Shown in pieces: positions 13,474 through 26,800 of a stretch of DNA of 64,000 nucleotides. The stretch covers positions 1,316,113 to 1,380,112 of the forward strand of contig VXAZ01000446.1 in the NCBI GenBank assembly GCA_013399875.1, in the 5' to 3' direction. Origin of the DNA: Gymnorhina tibicen (Eukaryota > Chordata > Aves > Passeriformes > Artamidae). How positions within the stretch are numbered: position 1 is the stretch's first letter; the number at the start of each line of letters is the position of its first letter. The notes under the pieces were generated by a model. That model was not told the DNA's origin. It saw only the letters and a list, made by a program, of their open reading frames with translations, and searched no databases. A program made the translations under genes and the position numbers.

Positions 13474-14700
13474 GAGCTCAGAGTTTAAGTTCATTTTGTG
13501 CTTCAATGTACACAAATGCCCTGACCCAAACCCAAGTCTTTGGGGCCTTATGCTGATACATATAATACAGAATCATGTTAAACTATTCTATCTATTAATC
13601 ATTCTGGGGAAGAGAGCAGGATGTGTGTGGTGGTGCGCTGAACTCAGCTGCTGGGGGCTGCTCTCAGAGGTGGGCAGAGCACTCCTTTAAAGCCAGCAGG
13701 CAGAGTCTTTGAAGCAGGAGCTAATGATGCCTTGTTATGTGGGAAAACACAGCTCTGGAGTCACGGGGGCAGCCAGCACGTGGGGCTGGGGAGGAAGGTC
13801 ACCGCAGAGGACACAGAGAGGCAGTGCTGCTGGAGATGGAGGGTTTATGAGCTAGAGAGATGCTCCTTGCTTCTACTAGGCTCAGGGAAATACAATCTTA
13901 GGAAGCAAAGCACTTCTTCCTGTCAGAGCATTCAACCAACAGACCTGCCCTGTACCACTCCTTGGCTATACCAGAGCAGCCCTGAACTCCAGCCAGAAGG
14001 AGAAAGGGGCTTGTGGGGGAATCATCTTCCACCGGGTACCAAGAGCCAGGAACTGCCTGGGACTGGAGGACTCACTCGAGTTACACAGAGCTGGAATAAG
14101 CTACAGGAACAAACCAAAGCCACTGGAAGCACTAACTTTTAAAATAGTTATATTTGTGCTGATATAACCAGGTAAGCTCTGTATCATTACCAAAGGTGGC
14201 CCCCACCAGTGGCCTTTGTGACTATCAGTATGTAACACCTACACCCTCACAACCCCCCTGTGAGCAGGGGCAAGGCCACAAGCTCCATTTCCCCAGGGGG
14301 GAGCCTGTCAAAACTGAGCCACTTTCACTCAGTCACCCAGGAAGTCTTGCTGAGCAGGGAGTGGAGCGTGGGCTTTCCTCTGCAGCCCGAGGCTGCTTTG
14401 TGGTCAAACACCCTGCACTGCCCACAGCTCCTCTGCTCCAGCACAGCCATGTCTGCTGTAAGCAAACGGCCACGAGCAGCAGGTGATGGTGCCTAAATCC
14501 TCACAGCCATTACAGTGATCATAAAACAACAGCTGGGGGTGGAAAAGAACCTGTGGAAAGATCAATCTGATTTGTAACCGAGTGCCAGTCTCAAACACCT
14601 ACCATGTTTCTAGTGACAAATTAAGTGCATATCAAAAAACAAAGTACTTTAAGAAAATGGGACAGCTTATCCCCATCACCCTAAAATCAATGAAAACAGG

Positions 14701-14745
14701 GTTGGAGGGGCTGTCAGGTCTTTTCCCCAGATTCTATGATCCTGT
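14701..14745 (+). mobile_element. possible CR1 3'-end scrap
   Basis: GGTCTTTTCC followed by GATTCTATGATCCTGTG resembles the end of CR1 LINEs, which finish in ATTCTATGATTCT-type repeats. It sits in the proposed 3' UTR, starting 15 bp from the stop codon. The similarity is short, so the call is weak. Confidence 0.35.
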
Positions 14746-14759
14746 GTGGGTGGATCCCT

Positions 14760-14879
14760 TCAATAGACGGAGCTTATGGTGCTAGCTTGGCTACTTGTGT
14801 CAGAGCTGTCCAGCATCACACCAGGGCCTGCGTCTGCGCCGTCGGGATCTGCTTGATCTTTAGCAAAGTTGATGAAAAC
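14760..14879 (-). CDS. ABCA12: ABCA12 exon w45: terminal coding exon with stop
   Basis: 120 coding nt ending in TGA at 14760-14762, entry phase 0, acceptor AAACTTCTAG. It encodes [20 protein letters not shown] and [28 protein letters not shown] and DTSSQ.STIS match human, but the protein ends soon after STIS and lacks the human DSQDDQMES tail. The exon continues into the 3' UTR. Confidence 0.92.
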   Translation of the reverse strand, partial: VFINFAKDQADPDGADAGPGVMLDSSDTSSQASTISSVY

Positions 14880-17800
14880 CTAGAAGTTTAAAGGAAAACA
14901 CTCACTATGTGACAGCATAAATAATTTATGATATGAATGAATATAAAAAAGGCATGGCTGTTCATTTGACTGTGAGCCTGGAGAGCGCGCTCAGGGATGG
15001 ATTCACGCTGAATTTGAGCACTGCAAATTGTTGGGCTTCTATGGGCTAATGTAAATAAATGGATGTGCACTCCTGTACTGTGGAACTGACACCCGGGATC
15101 CAAAGGCAGACATTCCTGCACGGAACCTAATTGTTCCTGCAGCTCAGGTTCCCAAGGTGCCAGCGAGGCAATGCCCATGCAGTGGCTCATTTCGATCACA
15201 CTGTAATACAGTCCCGTTATTACTTCATAAACCCATCTGTGTCTGTGTAATTGACATCTGTGCACGCACAACTGCAGAGTGCAGAGAGAGGTGTATAAAA
15301 TCACATGTAACAGTCTTCCTTTCAACAGCAGCTAATGAATACAGAAAGGATTCTTACCAGAACACTCCCTGCAATCACATTTGCATATTCACAAATCCGA
15401 GCTGTCCTCCCACAAAACTTGAGCTGGGGCTTCCTGCGCTTTGCCTGCCTGTTTCTCTCACAGCCACTGTCCCTTATTGGAACAGCACTGAGGAACTCCC
15501 CTCCCAGACTGCTGTGTCACAATCCCTAGCACTACAGGGCTGCAGCTCTGCTCCTCTCTCTGGGACCAACCTAATATTCCAGGTGCTGATGGTCAACAGG
15601 GTGATTTCTTCTGGGTAGTCCTTGTGGCAATCCCTTCAGGTGATGTGCTCCCTACAAGATTTTGTTGCCAGTGGGAATATTCTTCCAAGGGAAAATGGAA
15701 GGAACCTCAAAGACAACTTTGGAGTAATGCTAAATGAACTTCCAACCCAAAAAGTGAAATTAAGCGTGTTTTCATCACTGGTGGAAAGCCTAGCCCTGGA
15801 CTTGGGGGTGATTCATAGTCCTGCCCTTCACCCACACCCATGAGGCTGCTGAAATCAGAGGGAAGAACAGATCCTTTATGCTCCAGGCAGCTTTCTGTGT
15901 GTATTTCCCTAGCACCAGCAGAGGTACCTGGAGGCAGCAGCGCCGATAAAGTACCCCCAGGAGGAATATAGATGGAAATCCTTTTCAAACTGTAGTCTAT
16001 TGTGTGCAGCAGTCCATTATGTGTAACCATCAGTCTGCTCCCCTGTTAGCAGTTTTAAATGAATGGCCTCACATTTTAATTCCTTACCTCCTCCAACGTT
16101 GTCTGACTCACGGAGAAGTGCCTGATGTTGAAGGCTGCTTTGCTGCCTTCCAGGAGATCAAATATATTCGCTACCCCTCCTGCAGAGACCGGGACATGGT
16201 ACTCCACCATGCTGAAATGCCGATCCTGTGGGGACAGGAGTGGTGGGGGAAAGCCAAAAGCCAACAGATCCAACAGCTGGACCATGGGAGGATGAAGGGG
16301 CAGGGGCTGTGGTGTCTTCTGAATGTTATTGTCTGGTAGTGTTTCCCCACTGGGAGTTCTCGTGGGGGATTGTGACTGGGGGAGGACAACAAAGCTGCAA
16401 GGCTGGAAGCTCCAGGGTGGCCATAGCATTTTCCAGCTCCAAGTGTGCAGTTTTGATTCATGCAGAGATTGGGTTACAGACAGTGGATGGGATTTGTGAC
16501 TCAGTTACTCTGGTTTTACAATTACTCAGTTACTGGAAGCACTGGAAGCATCTCATTCCCACTGAACCTGAAGTGGGTCTCCATGCATTCCAGGCTTCAG
16601 TGGGAAGGGCATTCCCAGGGCAGAGGGTCACCTAACAGCTGCCTTGCAGGGCCACTGCAGCTGTTTGGCTGATGTTACTTCAGCCACCAAGGAACTGGAG
16701 TGCTCCAGTCCTCGGACAGTGTAGCTGAAAGCAGTGACAAGTGTGACTCTGAGAGCTCAGGTCTGTGTGCACAGTATGTTATAAGATGTCCACCTTGCAA
16801 AGATCTTGGTCAGTTTGAAGGGATTTTGAAAGCCTCTCCTGAAAGCATTTGCCCTGCTTACCTTCAGGCATGTATTTGGGAAGTGTGACTTCATGAACTC
16901 TGTCAGTGTCTCAGTGCAAACTGTGCTGCTGTTTAAGTGCATCTTCACAGTGAATCCTCTTCCAAATCTAGGGGAACAAGAAAATCACAATTAACACCGT
17001 AGAAAAGAGAAGAACAGATGAAGAAACTCCTTTGAGAGTGCTGCACAGGCTCTTTGGGGAAATCTAATCCAGGCACGGTGCAGCTTGAATAGGGTCAGGG
17101 TTGTTAACCTGGAGTGAAATTTAATAAGAAGCCGAGCTATTGCTATAACTAATAAAACCAAAGCTCAACCCCAATATGCATTTCTCATTTGCAGCAGTGA
17201 ACAGATTACTTTGGGGGACACATTCTGGGAAGACAGGCTGTGAGGGAGTAGAAAGTGCATTAGTTAACACAGAATTTCAGTGGTGAATAAGGGAGGTAAA
17301 CCAGGCAAAGTCATTGTTTTGATGACACAGGTCTCGTGTTCTGAGCACTCAAAGCTGTAGGTCAGTAACTACAGAGGCCGTTCAGTAAGAGTGAAATAGG
17401 TTCATTTTACTGACCTGCTCTTGATGTGCTGCAGAGAGCCAATGCACTGGAAACTCCCGTTCACCATGATGGCCAGCCTGGTACAGAGGGCTTCACACTC
17501 CTCCATGCTGCAAAACCAACCCAGAAACTCTAATAAGTCATTGAGAAGGTATAAAAAATAGTTAAGTAACTGGAGAACATCACCGATCTTCCCTAAAGTG
17601 TTGTAGGTCTCTGTGGACACCACATTCAGCCACAACAAACTCCCAAACCTCTCACAGCTCAGTGCCCTGAAATTGTGCAAGGACCAGTGAGGAGTGTGAG
17701 GGATGGGCCTCTCCACACCTCTGCTGACCCCAAAATGGAAGGCAGAGCCAGCCCAGCCCTACCTGTGGGACGTGAGTATCACCGAGCATTTGTTCTGCAC

Positions 17801-20800
17801 TTCCTCACTGATGATTTTCCAAAGGTGGCGTTTGGCGTTCGGGTCCATTCCAGAGCTCGGTTCATCCTATGGGGAAAGACAGGACTGACTGGAAGTTTGC
17901 ACTCAAAAAGTAAACAAGCCTGAGCTCAGGCAGCAGTTAGTACAGACAGAATTCCCCCACCTCCTCTTTTTATTGAGATTTTTTATCTCACAAAAGCAGC
18001 TGGAGCACCGGCAGGTGGTCAGAAGTAAAGGCAGCAGTGCTGGGCTCAATGCAAGTTGGGACAAGGGATATTTATGTCCACTAGGTATCCAACTTAATAT
18101 TGGGAATCCCGCTCACAGAGCTCTGCACACATTCAATACACAGCAAGTGGGAACACTGCACCAAAATACATGTTTTAGCAATGGGGTAAGCCCATGGAAG
18201 AACTGGAAATTCGAAGTGAAAGACAAGACAGGAAGCCAAACCTAGAAAAGCAATTATGTTCTAATCCTGAGGGAAGTGGCCCCTTTGCTCTCCTACAGTT
18301 TTGGAGCCTTGGATGCTGCTTTTCTTGCAAGGCTGTGCAGGTTAGTTGACAGAAATAGAAAACAAGATAGAGCTGGGAACTAGGAGAGTTTAATTGGCAA
18401 ATATAGGGTCTATTTTTGACCTTTGGAAGACGCTATCAGAAAAACTGAAAGACTTGCCACTCTCTTATGCCCTCAAAGAAAATATGAGTGTTTGCTGGAA
18501 CCTAAACTTTCCTGTGATGGTTTCTGCTATCAGGCCAAGCACAGGCATGTGGGGAGTGTCCCGTAAGCTGTGCCTGAGGAGGTTTTGTGAGACTGTCCAA
18601 GCCCTCCTGCCAGTGCAAAGACCTGCTCCTCTTCCCCCAACAAGACCCCCATTTCTCACCAGCAGCAGAATGGATGGATTGCCAATGAGAGCCAGAGCAG
18701 TTGACAGTTTCCTGTTGGTGCCGTAACTGCACATAGAGGTGACTCTGTCCTTGTAGGCCATCAGGTTCAGCCGGTGGAGGAGCTGGAGTACAACCTAGGG
18801 AGCAAGAGTTGTGCTTCCACAGCATGTCCAGCCATGGATTACCACACATGTATCTAGTGAAAGACTAATTTAAAGGCTCCAAATTACAAAAATGCTGCAA
18901 GTCAAGCCCCTTGTTACTCACTCCCTTGATGTCCCCCTCTGGGATGCCGTGCAGCCGAGCATAGTAATACATGTGCTCTTCCACTGTCAGCAGGTCATCC
19001 AAGGCATCTTCTTGAGGACAGTAGCCAAAGAGTGACCAGTGGGCCTCACTGATGTCATTCAAGGACCTGTGTAAGGAAGTTGGCACATCACCGTAAGCAC
19101 ACTGAATTGCCAGCGCACTCTGGAATCAAACAGGAGGGAGAAAACCCCTTTCTCCAACTTCCTACCCCCTTCCCCAACCCTTGAAGGAAGATGCAGTGTA
19201 TCTGCAGAGCTCCAGCTTTCAGGCCCCCAGTTCTGCAGAGGCTGTGTCCAGTATGTAGCTCTCCAGTTACTGCCAGCACCTCAGATGGCACAGCTGCCAC
19301 CAAGCCTACACCTGTTAAAGAAAGCTTTGAGGTGAGCCCTACTGGTCTCCAGGTCTAGCTCAGAAGTGGGATCCCACTGCTGAGGATCTGAGCCTGAGAT
19401 CCCATCTGCAATGGATGAAGTGGAACTAACACCTCTGAGAACAGCAGAGATCCGGCAGCAAAATGCAACGCCCTAGGAAGCAACCATGCCACCTTCAAAG
19501 GATGAATTCCCCGCCTTGTTTATTTTTCCTCTGGTTTGAATGTTTTATTCCAGACTTTTACACGTCTTTTCCTTTGCCACCCAGCCTTAAAAACTGCTCT
19601 CGGGTTGATTTGCTTCCCCGGAAATCACATCCCCCCTACCCAGAATGATCCTGGACCCGCAGCCTTCCGCTGGACGCTCCGATATCCCCCGTCAGCATCT
19701 TAAAGATTGTTGTCTTTCCAGCTCCGTTCACACCGAGCAAGCCAAAGCACTGGGAAAGAAAAGTCAAAATGCAAGAGTGCTGTATTTGTAATGCAGAAAT
19801 ATTGCTCTGAGATGGTGCTCAGTGCACCTTGTCCCTTCTTTCTCCGGCCCCTTGAGCAAGATGAATTACCAGAGGAACTCAGCACATCCCCGTGTTACAG
19901 TGGAGGTTGTTTATGGTGCAATATACTCCAGCTTATATTAGGACCATTTGTTTAATACGGTGAAGAATCAAGAATGTGTCTCCAGTTGAGTCATTCCTTG
20001 TACTGCGAGGTGCATTTCTGCGGGAGCTCAGGCCAAATCCCCATTGGCTCATTTGTGCAAAGCCTCCCCTTGACAGGCACAGAGCTACTCCTGGGGATGG
20101 GGTGAGTGAGGTTTGGGCTGGCACTGGTAAAGCCTTAATACAACACAAGGTTTTTGTCCCATAATCTCACTAAAGCACTCCATTAGTAAGATGAAGAACT
20201 CTCTGTAGTGCAGTTCCAGTATCTCATGGTAAAAATCCACATTTTATTGCTAAGGTTGGAGATAGGCAGTTGTGTGTTGCATCAGCCATCACCATTGTGC
20301 TGATAATTACTGTTATTTTGCTCTCATTAGTACAGACCAGCTGACATGAGAGTCCTCCTGTGCTGGGCCCACTGCAGATGCACAGCAATCCCACCTCTTC
20401 CCCACCTTGGTCCATACAGGGACAGGATCTGTGCACAGTCTGCAGTGCAGGGCCACAGCTTCTGCTGACAGGTGGGGAATGGTGCCCTAACTCCCACCAG
20501 CCTCAGGGTGAATTCCGCCAGAAGTCGGAGACCTCAGTGCCAGCCCTGGCTTAGAAAAAATCCTCTGCCATAAAGACCAGCACCAGTCTCCATGTGAGGA
20601 TGCTGTCCTGCCCAGCACCCACATCCTTTCATCTCAGTGGGACCCAGGCAATAAAATAAACCAGGTGCCAAGCTTCCCCATAAATCAGGTGCACAGTCTG
20701 AGGTAGAATCTGGTCTCCAGTTTCATCTGGATCTCAGAGGTGCTCTGTTTACTCCTGTCTTTTCACTTCTCAGGGAGGCAACTGCAATGACATGACCAAA

Positions 20801-23800
20801 GAATGTTTTTTTCTTTGGAGTTAATTTTAGGTCCTGATTCATGAAAATGTGTTTTCAGCTGAAGTGATTTGTCTTCCCCTGATGGGAAACACAAGCAGAT
20901 AAGCCTGACTCACCATCTCCCATGCAGTTCAGGTGAATAATTTCAGCTGGACATGTTCTGCTGTCTTCATTTACCACCTGGTGATCCCCAGTGACCCCCC
21001 CCCAAGACTGCACTGTTCAAACAGAGCATGCAGACATTTTGCTCTGAATATAGCTCCGTCAATTCCCATCCACTTTCCCTCTTTCTAGGGCCTTCAAACT
21101 GTCACACAAACTGTCCCAAATCTACCTGGAGCCTTTTGTCACTGCTGTAACCCCAAGAATCAATAAATGAGGCAAAGGAAGGAAGAGGCCAGAGCAGAAC
21201 AAACAATTACAGAAGATGACAGTGAGACTGGAAGGTGCCCACAGCCTTCTCCCCTCGCTCACCTCCCCAGCAGGGATCCCGAGGCTGATGTTTTTCACTG
21301 CTGTGATGCGTTTGTGAGGGAGGTGGTAGATCTTGGTGAGGTTCTGGAGCTGCACCACGTCGAAGTCAGCTTTGCCAGACTCCACCCGGCTCCTCTCTGC
21401 CTGGACGTCCTCGTCCTCCGCAGCCGTGGGCGGCAGAAGGGCGGCTTTGCCGTGGACTCTGTCAAACAGGAACCTGGGGGAGGGCAGAGAGGGTTTTACC
21501 CTCCAGCAACAGCCAGCAGTTGGGACAGATCCCAGGGAGCCTTCCTGTGAGATCCCAGGGCATGCACAAAATACTCAGATACACGGTTTCTATTCTCTCC
21601 TGGTATTTGCTCCACCCAGCGTTCTCTTCCTGCCTATTTTTTCCCCCTCTTTTGCAGCAAATATGCTGGGCTGGAGCAGGTCCTGCCTTGTGGATACACT
21701 CCTAATGCTGGTGACAGGAATGTTCTCACTCCTCTCTGTGTGCACCCAGGGCAGAGGAGACGGGGAGAGCCAAACAGAGGAGGTTGTCAGTGGAATGGCT
21801 GCCCTCACCAACAGCTGAGCATCCGCCCACCAAACCCTGAGCCCAGGGCTGCAGTCCCAGCCAGCACCGACTGCCAGGGACTCTGTAAACTACACCTCTG
21901 TTAGTTAATACTCTAATTACTGGGACACCAGCCAGAGGAAACTCACTCCATATTCACAAATTGTCCTGGAAATTTATGGGCTTCATAATTGACAGTGATG
22001 ATGCGGGAGCCCGGAATGCAACCACGGAGCTCCGGCTGGGGCTGTTTCCACTGCGAGGCTCCAGATGTTACTTACTCCAGTACGTTGTTCCAGACTCTCT
22101 GAATCATCCTGTCGTGAACTGTGAGACGAATGGCAAAGAACACGGTGCCCTGGATGAACATGGCCAACAGCTTGGATGTGGTTTTGTCCAGCTCAAAGGT
22201 TTTGTCAGGGTAGTCCACTCCATAGGCTTTTAAGAAGCCCAGCAGTGCCTGATCCTGCGACAGTTCAATCAAACCATAGCCAAAGCAAAATTGTGGGAAC
22301 AGAAGGAACGCGTGCCTTAAATTTTCAGCAAGATCATGCAAACCCTGGAAAAAAACAAAGAGCAGCACAGTCAGTCACTGCTTTTATTCATGGAATAAAT
22401 TCATAGGTTTTACTGTGGGACTGAAGTGTAACAATTACATTGGGATTTGCCTGTGTCTCAGAGCAGAGATAAATTGAGAGCAAAGAGCTCTGGAGACAGC
22501 TCATTTCACAGGCACAAGGTCATAAAAGTCAACAGGCAGCTCTGAGGTTGTGATCACCCATAGTAAACAGCAGCCAGTTCCCAGGATGGTCCCTGCTGCT
22601 GCCCCAGCACCCAGAACCCACCCATGAGCCAGAGCTGAGTCCTGCCACTGTGCCCCCCAAATCTGTCCAGCACAGCCTGCTCCCCTGGAGCACTGTCCTG
22701 TTTTCCTTGGAGAAACATGTCCATAAAACACAAGATTTGGCTTTTCTAGACGTGGAAGGGCTTTTCCAGCTAATTCATGGCAGAACAGCCTAGTGCACAG
22801 TCTCACAGTAAAGAACTCTGATACATTTCTAGCAGAAGAAAGGATTAGTGGACAAAGCAAACTGGAGAGGCACTAAATTAGCATGGAAGGAAACTGACTC
22901 CCTGCCACTGGGGCAAAGAGGGATGAAAGGTGGTCATAATTGCATATCCCTAAAATCCAAGGGGATGCTGAACAAACCCTGTCCAGACAGAGAGAAAAAT
23001 GCAACCCAGCTATTGTAATCGCCCTCCATAAAAAAAGAAATCTAAGTGTAAGGTGTGCATTTTATCCCAGCCATTCCCAGGGAGATCTCAGTTTAAGAGA
23101 GGGCTTTACTTTAGGGAACCATCACTGTCTCTGGGTTGTTTGTCATCCTTGCAGGGAGAAGATGACTCCATTACAGACCCAGATGACAGACAGCTGGTGC
23201 TGGGCTTACTGCAGCACATGACAGACTCAGGGCAGTGACATTCAGCTGTCACTCCCCACCGTTGGTGCTGTGAGAACTCAGCAATGGTTTGAAGTGTCCA
23301 TCAACAACTTTTTATCAAACATCTCCACCCACCTCCTGCCCTTCATCTTCCAACACCAGGGTGATTATAAAGAGGGTCCCCAGTTTTTTCCCCTCTCTTT
23401 TCATGTTCTCCCCTCTGTCACCATCATTTCCTTCTTTGCTGGGGTGCAGATTTACAGACAAGCAAGCTCCATACATGACTCATGTCCTGTCTATAGGGAA
23501 CCCCCTGAAATCCTGTGACTGTGTCCAGCTGCTGCGGACCTGATCAAAAGCCACAAGCCCACAAGAAGCCTCCTGCTGTGTCACCACAGGGTCAGTATTA
23601 GTGGGGCTCCTACCTGGTCTGTGGCCTTTTCCTGGGAGAGCAGGAACACAACCGAGTGAGTGATGATGGTGTTGATGCCAAAGAACAAGTTGACACAGAC
23701 GTAAACAATGAAGGCCATCCCTGTTTCCTTGAAAAACCCAGCCAGCAGGTACATCCAGGAAAATGATGCATATCTATAAATACCAACAGTGCAGGGAAAA

Positions 23801-26800
23801 CCATGGTAACTCAAAGGGCTACTTTGAAAACAAACCACTGAAGACATCAGACAACGCAATCATTGGATGGTTTGAGTTGGAAGAGAGCTTAAAGCCCATC
23901 CCCTTCCACCTCCTGCCAGGGACAGGGACACCTTCCACTAGATCAGGCTGCTCCAAGCCCTGTCCAACCTGGCTTTGAACACTTCCAGGTGATGCCTTAG
24001 GTTTTAACTTTTCTATTTTTCAAATCCTGTATTGCCCAGTGTGTAACTCTGAAGTTTCTTGTAGCCTGTGAGCTGCTGTTCTCTCATGTCAGACACAACA
24101 AAGCCTCTCTGAGCTTGTTATTCAAGGACACTCAGATTGTCCTAGGCCCAAAAGGTGTAAACAGGGCCTCTAGAGAGGTGGAGAACTTGAAGAAATTACA
24201 TCATTAGCTGAAGTTTTAATTGGCGAATTTATGCTGATATGCAAATGAACCAAACCTATAAAAGTGTGAAGAACTCGTGACTTGTTGTTCATCTTGGGGT
24301 CCATTTTGGACGTGGCCTTTGGCTCCCCAGGGTGTACCTTTGAAGGCCTTTCAAATAAATCCCTCCCTTTATTCTCCTACTCCTGTCTAGTCTCTGTTTC
24401 TAAGTAACCACTCAAGGCATCACAGGGTTGGAACATAACATAGTTCTGTTTTGGCATGTAATTACATTTCCACATTGCAGAGCTTGAAGAAAAGAAAAAT
24501 GCCTTTGTGTCTGTTAGAATTTGGAGAAAAGGTTTATGATATATACTTTGAACACAGAACCCACCCTGAAAACAAAGACTGGGCCTGGAGGATTCAAAGC
24601 CAGGGGGAGTTTGTCTAAGTTTTCCTAAATTGTGCTACTGCTGTTTATTTTGCTCTCTGATATTAAAATGCTCTTGAACTTTGCAATAGGTCAGCAAGCA
24701 TTTGCTGACAGCTTGGGCTGTTGCTGGGACCTTGAATACTTCCAAATCCTCACGTAGGGTTTGCTTTGAATAAAGCAGGCATGACAACAGCTCTCTTCCC
24801 CAGCTTTGGGATTTACCTCCCTGCCCCTGGAAGGAGCAACTCAGTGTTTGTGGAGTGCGTGTTGAAGAGAAAAGCCCACATATCCCCCGCTGGATGTCAG
24901 ACTGCAGCAGCCTGCAAGATCCAGTTCCTTAGCCTGTGCAGTGATATTTAAATAACTAAGCTCCACACTTACCCGAACAGTAACAGCAGAAGAAATACTG
25001 CCACTAAGTTACTGTTGTTGCAGAAAGCTGGGATCTGGAAGGCTGAAATGACTCCTACTGAGAGTCCAATAGGGACCATAAAAAGTACCTGCAAAATGAT
25101 ATTAAAAGATGTTACTCTGAAACACCTTCCTAGAACGATACAGAAGCAACAACACCAGCACTGAATCTCGTCCCACAGATGCAGCTTCGTTTTTCTAAAG
25201 GAAACCAAACACAGGTGGGCTTTCAATCCTCCCCAGGATTGCAGATGAATTCCCACAAAGCCTCTTTGAATAGGCAAAGCCTCAGCTTTGAGGACTGTGG
25301 GCAGAAAGCACCTTAAAAAAAAGTTGTGAATGAAATATACCCCTTTGGGTTTTCTGTTAGCCTTGCAGTCAGACCACTTCATTGTGCCCTGTAAATCTAG
25401 TCTTTATAGTGTTGAGTCAAGCCAGAGACCTACCAAACGTCTGCCTGGAGAGCTCCTCTCTTCCCCAGCTTTGGGACTTAGCAGAATTTACTGGCAGGGA
25501 TTCACTGAGAAATATCAAGTTGCCGAGAGCACTGGATTAGTTTCAGCCCGCTGAATACTGACTGTGCAAGGACTCTGGGGATTTTTCCACAGGCTGATTT
25601 ACAAATATGCAGTGCTGGAGCGAGGGCCTGGATCAGAGAGGCAGGCACAGGCTTGCTCCACTCTCCCTGCTGTGCTGCAGCTCGGGTCTGCACTGCTGAG
25701 CCAGGCTGGGGCCACGCTGCCTTGGGACCCCTTCCAGCCCTCCTGCAGGGCAGGGGATCCATGTGCCACTGCCTTGGGACCCCTTCCAGCCCTCCTACAG
25801 GGCAGGGGATCCTTATGCTGCTGCCTTGGGACCCCTTCCAGCCCTCCTGCAGGTCAGGGGATCCTTGTGCTGCTGCCTTGGGACCCCTTCCAGCCTCTTC
25901 TGCAGGTCAGGGGATCCTTGTGCTGCTGCCTTGGGACCCCTTCCAGCCTCTTCTGCAGGTCAGGGGATCCTTGTGCTGCTGCCTTGGGACCCCTTCCAGC
26001 CTCTTCTGCAGGTCAGGGGATCCTTGTGCTGCTGCCTTGGGACCCCTTCCAGCCTCTTCTGCAGGTCAGGGGATCCTTGTGCTGCTGCCTTGGGACCCCT
26101 TCCAGCCTCTTCTGCAGGTCAGGGGATCCTTGTGCTGCTGCCTTGGGACCCCTTCCAGCCTCTTCTGCAGGTCAGGGGATCCTTGTGCTGCTGCCTTGGG
26201 ACCCCTTCCAGCCTCTTCTGCAGGTCAGGGGATCCTTGTGCTGCTGCCTTGGGACCCCTTCCAGCCTCTTCTGCAGGTCAGGGGATCCTTGTGCTGCTGC
26301 CTTGGGACCCCTTCCAGCCTCTTCTGCAGGTCAGGGGATCCTTGTGCTGCTGCCTTGGGACCCCTTCCAGCCTCTTCTGCAGGTCAGGGGATCCTTGTGC
26401 TGCTGCCTTGGGACCCCTTCCAGCCTCTTCTGCAGGTCAGGGGATCCTTGTGCTGCTGCCTTGGGACCCCTTCCAGCCTCTTCTGCAGGTCAGGGGATCC
26501 TTGTGCTGCTGCCTTGGGACCCCTTCCAGCCTCTTCTGCAGGGCAGGGGATCCTTGTGCTGCTGCCTTGGGACCCCTTCCAGCCTCTTCTGCAGGGCAGG
26601 GGATCCGTGTGCTGCTGCCTTGGGACCCCTTCCAGCCTCTTCTGCAGGGCAGGGGATCCTTGTGCTGCTGCCTGCCCACATCAGCCCCTTCAGGCAGTCA
26701 CTTCTGGCTCACATTCCCCATGGGATTTCAGCCCTTAGCTCTCCCTGCACCAAAGGGGGCCAGTCACCCAAATGCCCTTGAAGATTTCCTGTTTTCAGGA

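Larger units (their letters stand above)
13445..14759 (-). other. ABCA12: ABCA12 3' UTR (proposed)
   Basis: Sequence after the stop codon to a few bases past the first AATAAA on the minus strand (13468-13473). It contains no clear ORF continuation and a possible CR1 scrap near the stop. The length of about 1.3 kb is inferred; the true cleavage site is not visible from sequence alone. Confidence 0.4.

Noticed and set aside
21333..21818. 161-residue plus-strand ORF
   Set aside because: It is the antisense shadow of exon w37 and its intron; the minus strand carries conserved NBD2 sequence.
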